A program made the position numbers and the translations under genes. DNA of 64,000 nt from Knoxdaviesia capensis. Lineage: Eukaryota > Ascomycota > Sordariomycetes > Microascales > Gondwanamycetaceae. This document shows positions 35,729 through 46,509 of the stretch, one piece after another (positions within the stretch are counted from its first letter, which is position 1; every line of letters starts with the position of its first letter). The notes below the pieces were generated by a model. The model had not been told where the DNA came from. It was given only the letters and a program-made list of their open reading frames with translations, and did not search any database. The stretch is taken from NCBI GenBank assembly GCA_001510575.1, contig LNGK01000005.1:124001-188000 (forward strand), written 5' to 3'.

Positions 35729-36527
35729 ATGGGCCGGGCTCTCATGTCGATCATCGGCCTCGTGCTGCTGATGTTCTCGCTGCTGATGCTGTGGTTCATC
35801 ATCCTCTCGGGCATCTCGTCGCACCACACGCCGTTCAGCAAGACCTACTTCCTGCAGGCCGACACTAGCGGCATCACCGGCGCGCGCGACACCTCCCGCT
35901 GGACGTACTTCTGGATCTGTAATGGCGACAATCAGGACTGCTCCAGCGCCAAAGCTGCCATGCCGTTCGGCTACGCCTGGGAGTCGCGCGCCGACGGTGT
36001 CCCCAGCAAGCTGATCGGCAGCCACGGCCACCACACCACGTCGTTCTACTACTACTACATGTGGCGCTTCGGCTGGGTGTTCTACATCATCACGCTGTTC
36101 TTCTCGGCCATCGCCTTCCTCGCGAGCTTCCTGTCGTGCTGCGGCCGTCTGGGCGCGGCGCTGGCCGGCTTCATGTCGATGGTGGCGCTGTTCTTCTACA
36201 CCATTGCCGTTACCATGATGTCGTACGTATCCTCCCTCCCGTGTTCTGGTCTTCCTTTTATTTCAATGACTAACAGTCCCCTTCACTCACAGCGCCACCT
36301 TCGTCCGTGCCCGCAACGTCTTCCACGACAACGGCCGCTCTGCCAACATCGGCTCGTACGCCTTCGGCTTCGCCTGGGCCGGCTGGGTTGCCCTGCTCAT
36401 GTCCACCATCCTTTTCTGCCTCGGCATCCGGGATAAGGACCGCCCGGCCCGCACCAGCCGCCGCCGCTGGGGCTTCCGCCGCCAGCCGTCGGTCTCCAGC
36501 CACCGTGTCAAGGACGAATACTCCTAA
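35729..36527 (+). CDS. SUR7/PalI-family plasma membrane protein
   Basis: This four-helix, claudin-like membrane protein belongs to the family that includes eisosome-associated Sur7 and the stress protein Pun1. Exons are 35729-36222 and 36293-36527, joined at a split Ser codon, giving 242 aa. Membrane segments lie at about 5-28, 113-135, 141-165 and 186-210. The first extracellular loop carries the family pattern: TYFLQADTSG, then WTYFWIC with a Cys pair (64 and 71). The cytosolic tail is basic (RTSRRRWGFRRQ). The leader is pyrimidine-rich, and the ATG at 35729 is the first that places a membrane segment at the N-terminus. A role in membrane-domain organisation or cell-wall stress is known for the family and inferred here. 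Confidence 0.85.
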
Positions 36528-37114
36528 ACGTCACGCCGCTCTTCAGTCGAGTCTAGCACTGTAAGGGGTGATGCGGCTCGGGTGTGGTCATGAATGCACT
36601 CTCGAGATTTGGGAGAGTGCAGCATTCCTTTTTTTTTCTTGGAAAGATTTGTGCTCAATCAACTAATTTGATCTGGTTTTCAATGACAGCGCATGGTCGG
36701 TCCAAGGTTTTTTTTTTTTTTCTCCGTGGGATATTCATGTCCCCCTTTTCACATGTCTGATCTCAATTTTGTTTTCTATCTTTTGGAGTGATTTAATACC
36801 CCCAAACTTGGGACCATCCAACTTCTCTACAACTTTCCTGTTTTCCTTCCTTTTCCCTTTGCTATTTTAGTTCTTGTTTCTTAGGGCAGAACTCTACGTA
36901 CGCTTAATTAATAATCAAAGATACCATTCTATGATGTTACTACTGCTGCTGCTTTCAGCTATTATCTTGAATTCCTCCTCGTGATATTACATACCCTACT
37001 ACAATCGTGCTAGAACTTTACCCCTCTTATTGAAGCCCTGGTTCTTTTCACTTGTTATCATCACCCGTTGACTTGACTATTGATGATACTCGCCTAGACA
37101 CGCACAAAGGTCTG

Positions 37115-37479
37115 TTGCAGCCGCTTCCTAAATCATGATACCATCTGAGTTGTTCATTGCAGCCGCTTGATACCATCGACATAGGCTAACTTCACCTGCC
37201 TTCTTAGCCTGTTTGGTATCAACAAAGCGAGTGATACCAACTCTTTTGAGATGCAAGTTTGACTCGCTATGATTGAAGTCCATTACAGCCGCTTTACTCT
37301 TCTTTCAGCAGCTTAGTGGTTCATTACAGCCGCTTGATCCTCTAAACAGGCTATCTCCTCCTGCCTGCTTCGCTTGTTTGACACCAATAAAGCGAGTTAT
37401 ACTGACTTAACAGGCCAGTTCAGACTGACTTAATCAGGCGAGTTCCTACCGTGATGTAAGTTGGATGCAGTCGCTTGAT
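37115..37479 (+). repeat. Imperfect repeat family around CATTRCAGCCGCTTGAT
   Basis: The core CAGCCGCTT (once CAGTCGCTT) occurs five times: 37115-37126, 37155-37168, 37281-37294, 37322-37335 and 37464-37479. Two larger blocks of ~90 bp (from 37153 and from 37320) also share AGGCTA...CCTGCCT...TGTTTG...CAA(C/T)AAAGCGAGT(G/T)ATAC, so the array arose by duplication. AAGCGAGT is partly complementary to the CGCTT core, giving hairpin potential. The array ends about 60 bp before the TATA box. Confidence 0.7.
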
Positions 37480-37537
37480 GCTGTGTGAATCATGAAGGAA
37501 AGATGGCCCCATGTGGAGTAAGACGTGTCCTTGCAGG

Positions 37538-37545
37538 TATATAAG
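37538..37545 (+). promoter_or_regulatory. TATA box of the HhH-GPD gene
   Basis: TATATAAG is followed about 20 bp downstream by a CT-rich start region (CTCTCCTCCCTAAACCCCC). Confidence 0.5.
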
Positions 37546-38210
37546 GGCGGCCTAGGGCCCTCTCCTCCCTAAACCCCCAAAACTCGTTTCTCTTCTCTAT
37601 CTATCTTGTTTTCCATCTTCACAGTTCATATTCTCTCCCCATAGATATCCAGAGTTCATGTATATCCCAAGTGCACATCTATCATTTCAATTATCCCATA
37701 ATTCACGCACTCAAGCGATGTTCGGGTGCATTTTTTCTGCTCTTCTAGAATCCACCTCGTTTCTTTTCCTTATCACTTCCCTGCTGCTGTCCATGGCCAC
37801 TGGCTGACTCTGGTCGAACTCAGTTCCCAGCTCCCACCCTGGACGTCGTTATCTCCTATAGATCCTGCGGACGTCTTCCTGCGATGCAGCTTCGGAGCCA
37901 TAACAAGGCCCGACAACCACCATGGCCTGGCCGGAAGCCTGCCCAAGAGCAAAGCTGTTACAGCTCAACGCGGACTCGTCAACGAAAGGTCTTAGCTAGA
38001 GAAGATATAAAGTCTGACCTGAGGTAATATCCAGTCTGATGCCGGCGATAGACGTTTTCTAGCATTTGTTTGAAGGTACATAACTGACAGATTAGCATCT
38101 CTTTTGCTTCCAGATTTGATCCCGACCAGGCAACCACAGCATCGACGGACCAGGGCAGACGGCCCCGAGGTGCCGATGCTGCAGACCGGCGGTTGGTATC
38201 CACAGCCGTC

Positions 38211-39182
38211 ATGACAGACGTCGTTGCTGCGGATAACTCCCCCGAGAACGCATTGGGAAATTCAGACCTCATCCCAACGCCGCTCTCCAAATATTTAACA
38301 GCTTTATCCCCGCCTAAGCCGGTTCCAATGTCCCAAGTGCAATTGCGAGCCATCCGGAAGACCTCTCGCCCCGAGTTGCTCTTTGGCCGAACCCCCTTCC
38401 CTAGCTGGAAGGGCCCAGCTCGTGAAGAATGCCGGCGGGTGTGTGGGCTTCTATCCGAAGCTCACGGTGAGGCCCGGCCGCCCACCATTATCCCCAGCCC
38501 ATCGGCCTCGGTCGCCGGCTGTGGCGAGGTGCCATGTGTTCTTGACGCCCTGCTGCGGACCGTCATCAGTGCGGCAACGACAATGTCAGCTGCAAACCAA
38601 GCGTTCCGTACGCTTGTCCGCACGTTCGGCATCCAAGCCGATGGAGTTGGTCAGAGAAGCGTCGACTGGGAGGCAGTTCGCCGGTCGCCAGAGGACATGG
38701 TAACCACCGCTCTCCGTGTCTGCGGCCTGGCGCGAACCAAAGCCCGCAACATCAAGGGGATCTTGGAGCAGGTGATGGCTGATCGAGGGTGTCTCTCCCT
38801 GGAGCACCTGCGAATGATGCCGAGCCGTCTTGCAATGGCTGAATTAGTCTCGTTCCCCGGGGTCGGCATCAAGACCGCAGCATGTGTCGTGCTGTTCTGC
38901 CTGCAGATCCCGTGCTTCGCCGTCGACACCCACGTCCACCGGCTATGCCGGTGGCTCGGCTGGGTCCCGCCCACGGCCTGTGCCATCCGGACGTTCTGGC
39001 ACTGTGAGCTCCGGATTCCTCCGGAGCTCAAGTATAGCCTCCACCAGCTTCTAATTCGGCATGGCCAGAAATGTCAGAAATGCCGCCGGGGTCCTAAGAA
39101 GACCAGCAAGATTGCGGCTTCGGGTGCCAGCAGTGTTGACGCCGGCTGCGTTTTAGACGGACTTGTTGATCGGGGTTTGTAA
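38211..39182 (+). CDS. HhH-GPD DNA glycosylase/AP lyase, endonuclease III-like
   Basis: This is a base-excision-repair fold protein. From the ATG at 38211 the product is 323 aa. The helix-hairpin-helix reads VSFPGVGIKTA with Lys221, and the following VDTHVHR gives Asp239; the 18-residue spacing equals that of the catalytic Lys120/Asp138 pair of E. coli Nth, so a bifunctional glycosylase/lyase is plausible. The PFPSWKGP and GCGEVPCVLDALLRT stretches mark a fungal branch of the family. Two departures from Nth are visible: the SAQATD-type loop is replaced by SAATTMSAA, and the C-terminus has only one CX2C (GQKCQKC) instead of the four-Cys iron-sulfur motif. The frame is open upstream to an acceptor-like site at 38113, so the N-terminus is probably longer and spliced. 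Confidence 0.78.
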   Translation: MTDVVAADNSPENALGNSDLIPTPLSKYLTALSPPKPVPMSQVQLRAIRKTSRPELLFGRTPFPSWKGPAREECRRVCGLLSEAHGEARPPTIIPSPSASVAGCGEVPCVLDALLRTVISAATTMSAANQAFRTLVRTFGIQADGVGQRSVDWEAVRRSPEDMVTTALRVCGLARTKARNIKGILEQVMADRGCLSLEHLRMMPSRLAMAELVSFPGVGIKTAACVVLFCLQIPCFAVDTHVHRLCRWLGWVPPTACAIRTFWHCELRIPPELKYSLHQLLIRHGQKCQKCRRGPKKTSKIAASGASSVDAGCVLDGLVDRGL

Positions 39183-39681
39183 CTGTGGGCGTTATGTCTG
39201 CCATGTGGGGTTTCGCCGGGGCCGGGCGCATCGGGAAGCGGACGGCCGTGGCGGTCACACGGGTTTTGGGAACGCCTTGGGTGGGGGAAACCCGGGAATG
39301 GTAGTGGGCTCGCCATGTTGGCCTGCTCTGGCTAGATAGCCATGGCTTGGCTGGCGCGGGCTGAGAACTTTTTGCTGCTTCTCATGTTGTGCGGGTAGTC
39401 GATAGTTGAAGCTGAAGCAATCTATCACAAGACTGTTTGGGAAGAAGGAAAAGGGGGGGGGAGAGATTCTAACTTTCCCTGCTTCCACGTTCATTATCAT
39501 TCACTGGCCGCGGCCGTCGTTCCAGACACTCGGGCCGGTCAATTGAGAGTTAGACAGATAGATAGATACAACGCTGCAGCGGAGCGGGGCATCGAAGCTT
39601 TTGGTCCCGGATATTGTCCTAATGAATGCAGTGTGATGTAGCCCACCCGGTGCTTGAGCATATGCGGTGTCTTGAGAGAGC

Positions 39682-39713
<32 letters not shown>

Positions 39714-40257
39714 CCCACGCCATGTGGCTGAAGGCTATGGGGAATTGGTATGTTTTTATATCATGATTGTCATGCTTTTTGATGCTATTCTAAGTTTTGT
39801 TGTTTTGGATTCCAGCGGCTACACATTCACCTGCACCTACTCCCATTCTCTTGATTTTTCTTTCTTTTTTCATTGCCTTATCTCGGCCCTGTCTGTTTCC
39901 GGTCCACGTTTTTTATAACCCCCTTCCAGCCTTATCCACTTCTGCGGTTCCTGGGCTTCTGTGCATTTTGGGTTCGGCGTTGCTTTCTGCGGAGGGTGCT
40001 CGAGAACGTTGCATGCACACCATATACTAACACTCTTCACAAAAGTGACTTCACTTCCTCTCTCTCTCTCCCTAATCGAGATCGTGCATCTGTGCGTCCC
40101 TCACTCACGCCTGCATGTTCGTTGGAGCGTGCGTGCGTGTTTGGATCCTCCGAACCCGCCTTTGCCATCTTCCGAAAGCAAGAAGTAAGTCTCTGCTGCA
40201 TTCCTACCGTGGGTGCTAGTCCATCACATTACATTACCAGACAGCCCCGTACAAGCT
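39183..40257. other. Intergenic between convergent HhH-GPD and CorA-like genes
   Basis: It holds the 3' ends of two convergent genes. A (GA)n tract lies at 39673-39713, and pyrimidine-rich plus-strand DNA spans 39840-40190. No gene is seen. Confidence 0.6.
39673..39713 (+). repeat. (GA)n microsatellite
   Basis: Interrupted then perfect GA repeat of about 40 bp. Confidence 0.9.
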
Positions 40258-43200
40258 TCACGGAATCTGTTCCGCAGTGGAAGACGCCACCTTCTCGTCC
40301 TCCTGTTGATGTGTGACACGTTCCCGATTAACCAGCCGATCCCAAACTTCCACAATCGTCCCCTTGCCAATAACAAGCGCACACAGCACGGCCACCGCCA
40401 ACGACAGCGGCGCAGAGATAGTCCAGTACAGGCGCTGCATCTCGGTCCAGCTCAACTTGATGTTGTCGGTGCCGCCACTCATGCTGATATACGACGTGAC
40501 GAAGCTGAGCGGCAGGAAAACCACGGTGACGATAGTGAACAGCACGACGGCCTTGCTCTGGTCGTCCTGCATGATCTCGGTGAGCTGGCGCACCTGCGGC
40601 ACGAGCCGCGAGCACAGGTCCAGCAGCTGCGTGATGTGGGCCTCGTGGTCGGCGTGCTCGGCCTCCAGGCGGCGGATGAAGCGCTCGGTCAAGGGGAGCA
40701 GCTGGTCGGCGTTCACGGCGGATTGAAGACGGAGGGAGTAGGTCCCGGGGAGGAGGAGGCGCAAGAAGGTGGTCTGGGCCGCGTGGGTTTGGTCGGTGAA
40801 GTCCTGGATGAGGTTGAGTTCGTCGCTTAGGGCGCCGATCTTGAGGATTTGGCTTTTGTTTGGGTTGTTTGCGATTTGGGAGCCCTGCATATGATGCCAT
40901 ATTACTATTAGTATGTCGGGGCCAATCGGCTGCAGCTCCTGCACCACAAGGACAAAACGTGGGCGTTCGCGCTGAGCGTGGAGAATCTCGCATACTACGT
41001 GGGAAACTTACCAGGCTTTTGAGGTATCCCGTGTAAAGATCTACTACACTGGATGATTTGTGGAGAGGCATCTGCTGGAGGTTGGTCACGATCTGCATGG
41101 CAAGGAAATGCGTGCCCACGAGAGTCTTGAAGCTCTCGATATCACCATTGTCATTTTCACCGTCGGTCGAGCTCGACTGCATCGCCAGCGCCCGCTCCGC
41201 TCTTGCAATCAACCTCCCGATCGCCGTGCCGAGAAGCTCCAGCGCGCGGTAGCACTCGCCAACCCCACGAGTCTGCAGTCGCTTGGTGCCGGGCTCGACC
41301 TGCAGGGCGTAGTAGCCCGAATCGATGAAGCGCGCCGTCTGCGCCGTGCCGAGCGTGAATGCGGCGATCAGGGTGAAGGCGTCGGCCAGGTCCACCGGCA
41401 GCCCCTGGCGCGGGGCCCGGAACCCGGCGTCGTGGTGCACTACACCGTCCTGGATCGAGCAGATCTTGCGGAAGATGGACGCCATGGCCGCGTGGGCGAT
41501 CGTGACCAGCCAGTGCAGATTTTCCAGCCTCTGCACGGCGATGCCCTGCACCGCAGGGACTATGTACTTGGTCTCCAGCTCCGTTTCGGTGGGGCGCAGC
41601 ACGAGGTGCACGGCGCGCAGGTGCAAGATGGCCTCCTCGGACGTGGGGTAGAGCGTGCCGTATTTGCACTGGCTGCAGGTCTCGTCATATGCGGCGGACT
41701 GCGTTGACAGGGTGTCCAAGAAGAGGTGTTGGCTGAGGGCAGTCTGGGAGATCACGAAGCCGGGGACTACTTTTGGTGGTCCTTTGGGTGAGGGGTCCAG
41801 GTATATCTATGGCAATGAAGAGTGAGTGGGGAGATCAGCGAGCATGTGATCATATCTAGGTTTGGGAAACGGCACCAAGGACGGACGGATACATACCTCT
41901 CGGAGCACTTTCAGAGCACCGTAGTACCTCGTGGTCATCGTGCTCGGAAAGTCTATGCTCAGGTACGCTTCCCAGCATAGGACCGCCGTGCGCAGGAAGT
42001 CCTGCAATTGCGAGTCCGGGTCGACTCCCTCACCCGGCCCGCCATGAGGCGTGCCACCAGCACCAATCTCCCGGGCGCGGCTGGCGATATCCTCAACACT
42101 GCTAAAGTCCGCGAGCGGGATTCCATCAGATAGCCGGCCGGTATTCTTCATGATCGCCTTCTCCAGGTTTGCGATATGTTCAAGGGGAACCTTGGTGCCC
42201 TGCATCTGTGTGATTGCCGCCTCCGCGAGGATGACGCCCTCGCGGAACCGCTCGCCTGCGTCCCGCAGGCCATCGGAGGATGAGTCGGGCCACGCCAGGA
42301 ATGGCGGGATTTCCCGCCGGAGATGCAACGACGCAAGGTTTGGCCGGCCCTTGTCCTTGGATGTCTTCGGCGCCGTTTTGTCGTGTTGCCTGCGGTCATA
42401 GCGCCGAACGATAGTGATCTGCTTATCCCTGGTGGACCACTTCTGCAAACGCATGGATTTGTGGTCGCTGGAGTCGTCGTCCGACGCGATCTGAGCGGCA
42501 GATTCCTCAGTGATCATATCCGGACTCATGCGCGTAGCTGCCCTGTTGCGACTACGATACCGTGACAAGTCATCCGAGTTGGAGCCTGACTCGCCGTCGT
42601 CATCGTCCTCGGTGATCGACACGTGGATGACGGGGATATTCGAGCTCGCGAGGCATTCACTCCACATTTGCTTGGTGATCGGGCCCTTCCCCTTTATCTC
42701 GAGGTCGATGCCGTAGTATTCGCTGTCGGCGACTGCATCCATTCTGTCCAGCCGGGACCGGATTTCCGATAGAAGTTCCTATGTGGCAGTATCCGTGGTT
42801 AGAGAGATATACACAGGCCGGCGGGATCATGAGTTCCGAGGGACACTCACATAGAAACTCCCGCACTTCTCAATCGGAATATACAGCAACCGTCGATGTT
42901 GGTCAATGACCTGAACGTGCTTCTTCGCCGCCGCTGCACCCCCATCAGCCAGGAACTCGCTCCGGACCTGAATGGTGCCGGCCGCCACAGCATTGCGGTC
43001 AATGTTCCCGTACGTGATTATCCCGCGGCCCGTAACCAGCATCCACACGTGGCCCATCCAGATAGCCTCGTCGCGCGCCCGGCCCTCGTTCTTGCGGAAC
43101 AGCTGGTACTTGTCCTGCTCCTCCACCGACGCGCTCACCATTCTCAGCGCCTCGTGCAAGCGCAGTGGCCAACTATAGCCGTCCCGCACGGTTCCGGAAG

Positions 43201-44873
43201 CGGTGTTGGGGCGCGTGCGGTACGCACTCGTGAACAGGTACGGGATGGAGATGAATGTGGCGGAGGCGAGATCGGGCGAGTCGTCCTCGGTGTCGCAGCG
43301 CATAGTCGTGCCAGGCTTGATGTACCAGGTGTCGTCGGTTTTGTTCGTACTGATGTGTTTCAGGAGGGTGGTGATGACGCTTTGGGAGGCGGCATCGGAC
43401 TGGAGGACATGAACTGCTATGTCCTGTAGACACAGTTAATCGTGATTACAAGTCCATCTTGGAACATACAGAGACACCTTCCACCTACCTCAAACTCGCC
43501 GAACACCATTATGCCCGAGGATGGCTTGACGTGTCTAAGTCGGTCTGTCGTTAGAGCGGAATCTCAAAGCGACAAACGGTGGGAAATGCTTACATCCACT
43601 TAAGATCAGAGCCGCTGCTCCCGACAGAACCTCCGCCGGTCTGCGGCGATGTTCCTGCCCGAGGATTCAAAATCACCTCGATCGTCGACCTTAAAAGGCG
43701 AGAGGGCCGATCCCACCGCACCCGCAGCGACTTGATATCCATCTGCCCAATATTCGGCGCACAACGCCCATCACTAGGCGCCAGGCCCTGGGTATGCCGG
43801 CGTAAAATCCCATGGTAGACACGGCACCGCATCACAAGCTGTTCACGAACAATAGCGCGTTTCGCGTCCTGTAGAATCCAAGACTCCCTGTTAAAGCCAG
43901 CTGACGATAAAGGCACGTCGGTCCTGTGCACGATCCTGACGTCTAAGCTAGAGTCGTCGCCGCTGGAGTCATCAGTAGAGGAACCTGAAGGCGGCGGCGG
44001 TGGGCCTGAGGCGGGCCAGGATGCGGAGGCAGCGCTTTGTTGGGGCGGGATCTTCATGTTGAGGTTCACGGGAGGCGGAGAAACCCCTCCCCCGGTCACC
44101 TGCTCTCGTCTTGACGATGCATTAGATACATCCTTCTTCGTTCCCACCGATGGCACAAATCTAACCGCCGACTGTTTCTTCGACCGCCGTTGCGGTATCG
44201 GCGGGGCATTCGCCCGCGGGTCTGCTCGCGGAACGATTGAGATAGGTAAAGGGGGAGAGGGCGGTCTCATGAGCTCTAGTGGTGGAGGTATCGGCCACAG
44301 CACCTGGATATAGGTCAGGCCGGGCTCCACCATCTTCGCCCACAGCGACGGAAGCACCCTCTCGCCCATCGGCAGCTGCATGTCGTAGTGCCCCTGGGCC
44401 ACCACGGGCCGGAAGGTGTCGACATGGCGGAATGCTTGTGTCAACAGGTCACGTAGTCCCTGTGGTGAGAGAGATCGTTAGCAGCGGCTGCTGAAGAACT
44501 ACCAGTCACGAGGAAATAGTGGATTTCATGAGTGAATTGTAGGTGGGGGACCTCGCACCTCCCATGTGCGCACAGAGTCGAGCGGGAACAGCCACATGCG
44601 GTCCATGGCATCTTTGACGCGGATGACCGGCTCCTTAGGGTCCGCGGTCGACGAGTCGGCGGCGGTCTTGTCGTCATCCGGGTTGGCGGCTTTAGAAGAG
44701 TCGGGATGTCTGATCATTGCGTTGTCGGCTTTAGGAGAGTCGGGAGGCCCGGTCATTGCGTTGTCGTCTTTAGAAGAGTCAGGATGCCCGGTCATTGCGT
44801 TGTCGGCTTGAGAAGAGTCGGGAGGCCCGGTCATTGCGTTGTCGGCTTGAGGAGAGTCGGGAGGCTGGGCCAT
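40258..44873 (-). CDS. Large ULD-like/CorA-like membrane protein, frameshifted exon 4
   Basis: Seven exons in transcription order: 44873-44559, 44459-43594, 43534-43489, 43424-42851, 42778-41897, 41806-41012 and 40884-40258, about 1367 aa. Residues 4-68 are five 13-residue repeats. Next comes a domain resembling the fungal ubiquitin-like ULD (IRVKDAMDRMWLFPLDSVRTWEGLRDLLTQAF... GHYDMQ), then a Pro/Ser-rich linker, a long charged middle with DTWYIKPGTTMRCD, and a C-terminal CorA-like part. That part has a long helix and two membrane segments (VVLFTIVTVVFLPLSFVTSYI and LYWTISAPLSLAVAVLCALVI). The GMN selectivity motif of true Mg2+ channels is replaced by ISM, so transport is doubtful. Exon 4 reads well only if one G at 43380/43381 is ignored; otherwise the frame needs the acceptors ending at 43418 or 43415. 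Divergent from sen1. Confidence 0.72.
44670..44864 (-). repeat. 39-bp coding minisatellite (5 units)
   Basis: Five tandem 39-bp units encode variants of PPDSPQADNAMTG. The first four are close copies; the fifth (HPDSSKAANPDDD) has drifted. The period is a multiple of three, so unit gain or loss keeps the frame. Confidence 0.9.
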
Positions 44874-46509
44874 TGTGTTGTCGGTGATGGTTTGAGCCTG
44901 GGCGGTCGTTTGGTATCGGTAGTTCCTGGTCTTCCTGGTTTCGCGAGACTATACAATATACCACACGTACACCAAGGATAATCCGTTGGTACACTATCAA
45001 CTATAGCACTCTAGATGGATATTGTTGAGCCTTAAAATATCTCTCTTTTCTGTTGCCAAAAGTGAGGCTGACCTGAGTTTACATATGCACGTGTATTCAG
45101 CCATGCCCAGCGCCCTCCAATCGAGCCTCTCAACCTGCTGCAGGATACTCAATGCCTGGACCCTCGTAATGGCACCACACTGCATCATCTAAGCCCTGCA
45201 ATTCACATGCAATCCTCGAGAGTAAACCCAGTTTCCCCGCCCCGTTTGATCATAATCGGCACGCAACAGCCTTACAGATTCCAACCGCCACACTCAGACA
45301 GTGGCGATATGGGGGGAACAAGATGAACACGCGGAGTTCTGAGGTCTTGCTGTATGCAAAAGACTGAAGAAGACGTGGAAAGCAACATTGCAAGATGCTG
45401 TCGTTAGTAGGAAAGACCGGCGATGCAAGCTCGTGAGCGGATAAGCCATGCAAGTGCAAACACCGCCAGCCCTAACCCTAAAGTATCGCATGACCCTAAG
45501 AGCACGCACTTGACAACCCTAAAGGCCCTAACACGTCTCCAATCACGTGGTTCCAGATGATGGACAGGCGCGTTTGCAGGGCCAACCCTTGTAGGGTTGC
45601 TAAATGGGGTTTTCACCTCTGGGCAGGACCATCACGAGACTTCGCGACTTGTGTAGCAGCTTCCTTCACGTTCATCCTGGCCAACCCACATTATCATCAC
45701 CAAGGTTTTTTTTTTCTTCCTTTTTTTTTTTTCCCTTTACGTCCAAGTTAGTCTCTCGTGTCTCTCCTTTCGTCCACCTTTTTCACCTCTCTCTTTTTGG
45801 CTTTAATTCCGTCTGTTTGAGCGTCTTCACTTGTTCTTGATCGATCGTCTTGGATTTATCCTTATGCCTTTCTATAGCTTCACTCCTTCACTCACTTGAT
45901 TGCTTGCCATATAGCTTCTATATGGAATAGCCTTGATCTTCTTCTCCTTAAGAGCTATTCCTCCATTCTCCTCTCTATGGATATACTGCTCGTCTGTTAG
46001 CATCCTGCCGTTCACCTCTTCCTATAGGCATAATATATAATCTTTGCTTGCTGCTCGTTTGTTCATGGTATTTGGGCCCTTTAACCTAGCCTCTTCTCAC
46101 CCTATATGTCCCGTCCCGGGTCTTGATCGTGATAGCTTCGCTCCAGCTTCTTCTGCTTTGGCCACGCATATCTATCCTATCGTTCTTCAGTAGACCTAAA
46201 AGCTAAATCTTTGTTTCCCACAAGTTCTCTAGTTTTCTCTTCCTTCAAAAACCCCAAACTGCATCCTCAAACTGCAAACAAGTATCTCGAAACCTCCATC
46301 CCAGGCTTCAGGCTGATATTCCTCCAGGAGTTAGCTTAGATGCTTGAATTGACCGCTTCGACACACCCTCAAATCTCTCAAACCTTTCATCTCCTATTGA
46401 TTCCTTCCCGGAATAACTGTTCCATCTCCGGGCCGAACCCGGCTGCGATCTGTCCCAAGCCGCGGCGTTCGATGACCCGGAGTGCCACGCACCCGCCAGT
46501 CCTACGAAC
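44874..46509. promoter_or_regulatory. Divergent promoter region of the CorA-like gene and sen1
   Basis: About 1.6 kb between divergent start codons. It holds a cluster of telomere-like CCCTAA boxes (45469-45600). From about 45690 to 46340 the plus strand is a pyrimidine-rich leader for sen1. A short frame beginning at 46340 overlaps the sen1 start in another frame. No gene is seen. Confidence 0.6.
45469..45600 (-). promoter_or_regulatory. Cluster of telomere-like boxes
   Basis: Within 130 bp: CCCTAACCCTAAA (45470-45482), GACCCTAAG (45492-45500), CAACCCTAAAGGCCCTAAC (about 45514-45532) and an inverted pair AACCCTTGTAGGGTT (about 45585-45599). Telobox motifs are bound by Tbf1-type factors in yeasts; function here is inferred from density and promoter position. 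Confidence 0.5.

Larger units (their letters stand above)
36528..38210. other. Intergenic with repeats, promoter of the HhH-GPD gene
   Basis: The left half is T-rich 3' sequence. The middle (37115-37479) holds the repeat family described separately. A TATATAAG box is at 37538-37545, followed by a pyrimidine-rich leader. From about 38114 the frame of the next gene is already open, preceded by the acceptor-like CTTTTGCTTCCAG, so an upstream coding exon may hide here. Confidence 0.55.

Noticed and set aside
37726..37995. Possible first exon of the HhH-GPD gene
   Set aside because: The frame lacks an ATG and no donor joins it in phase to the acceptor at 38113; left unannotated although an upstream exon is likely.
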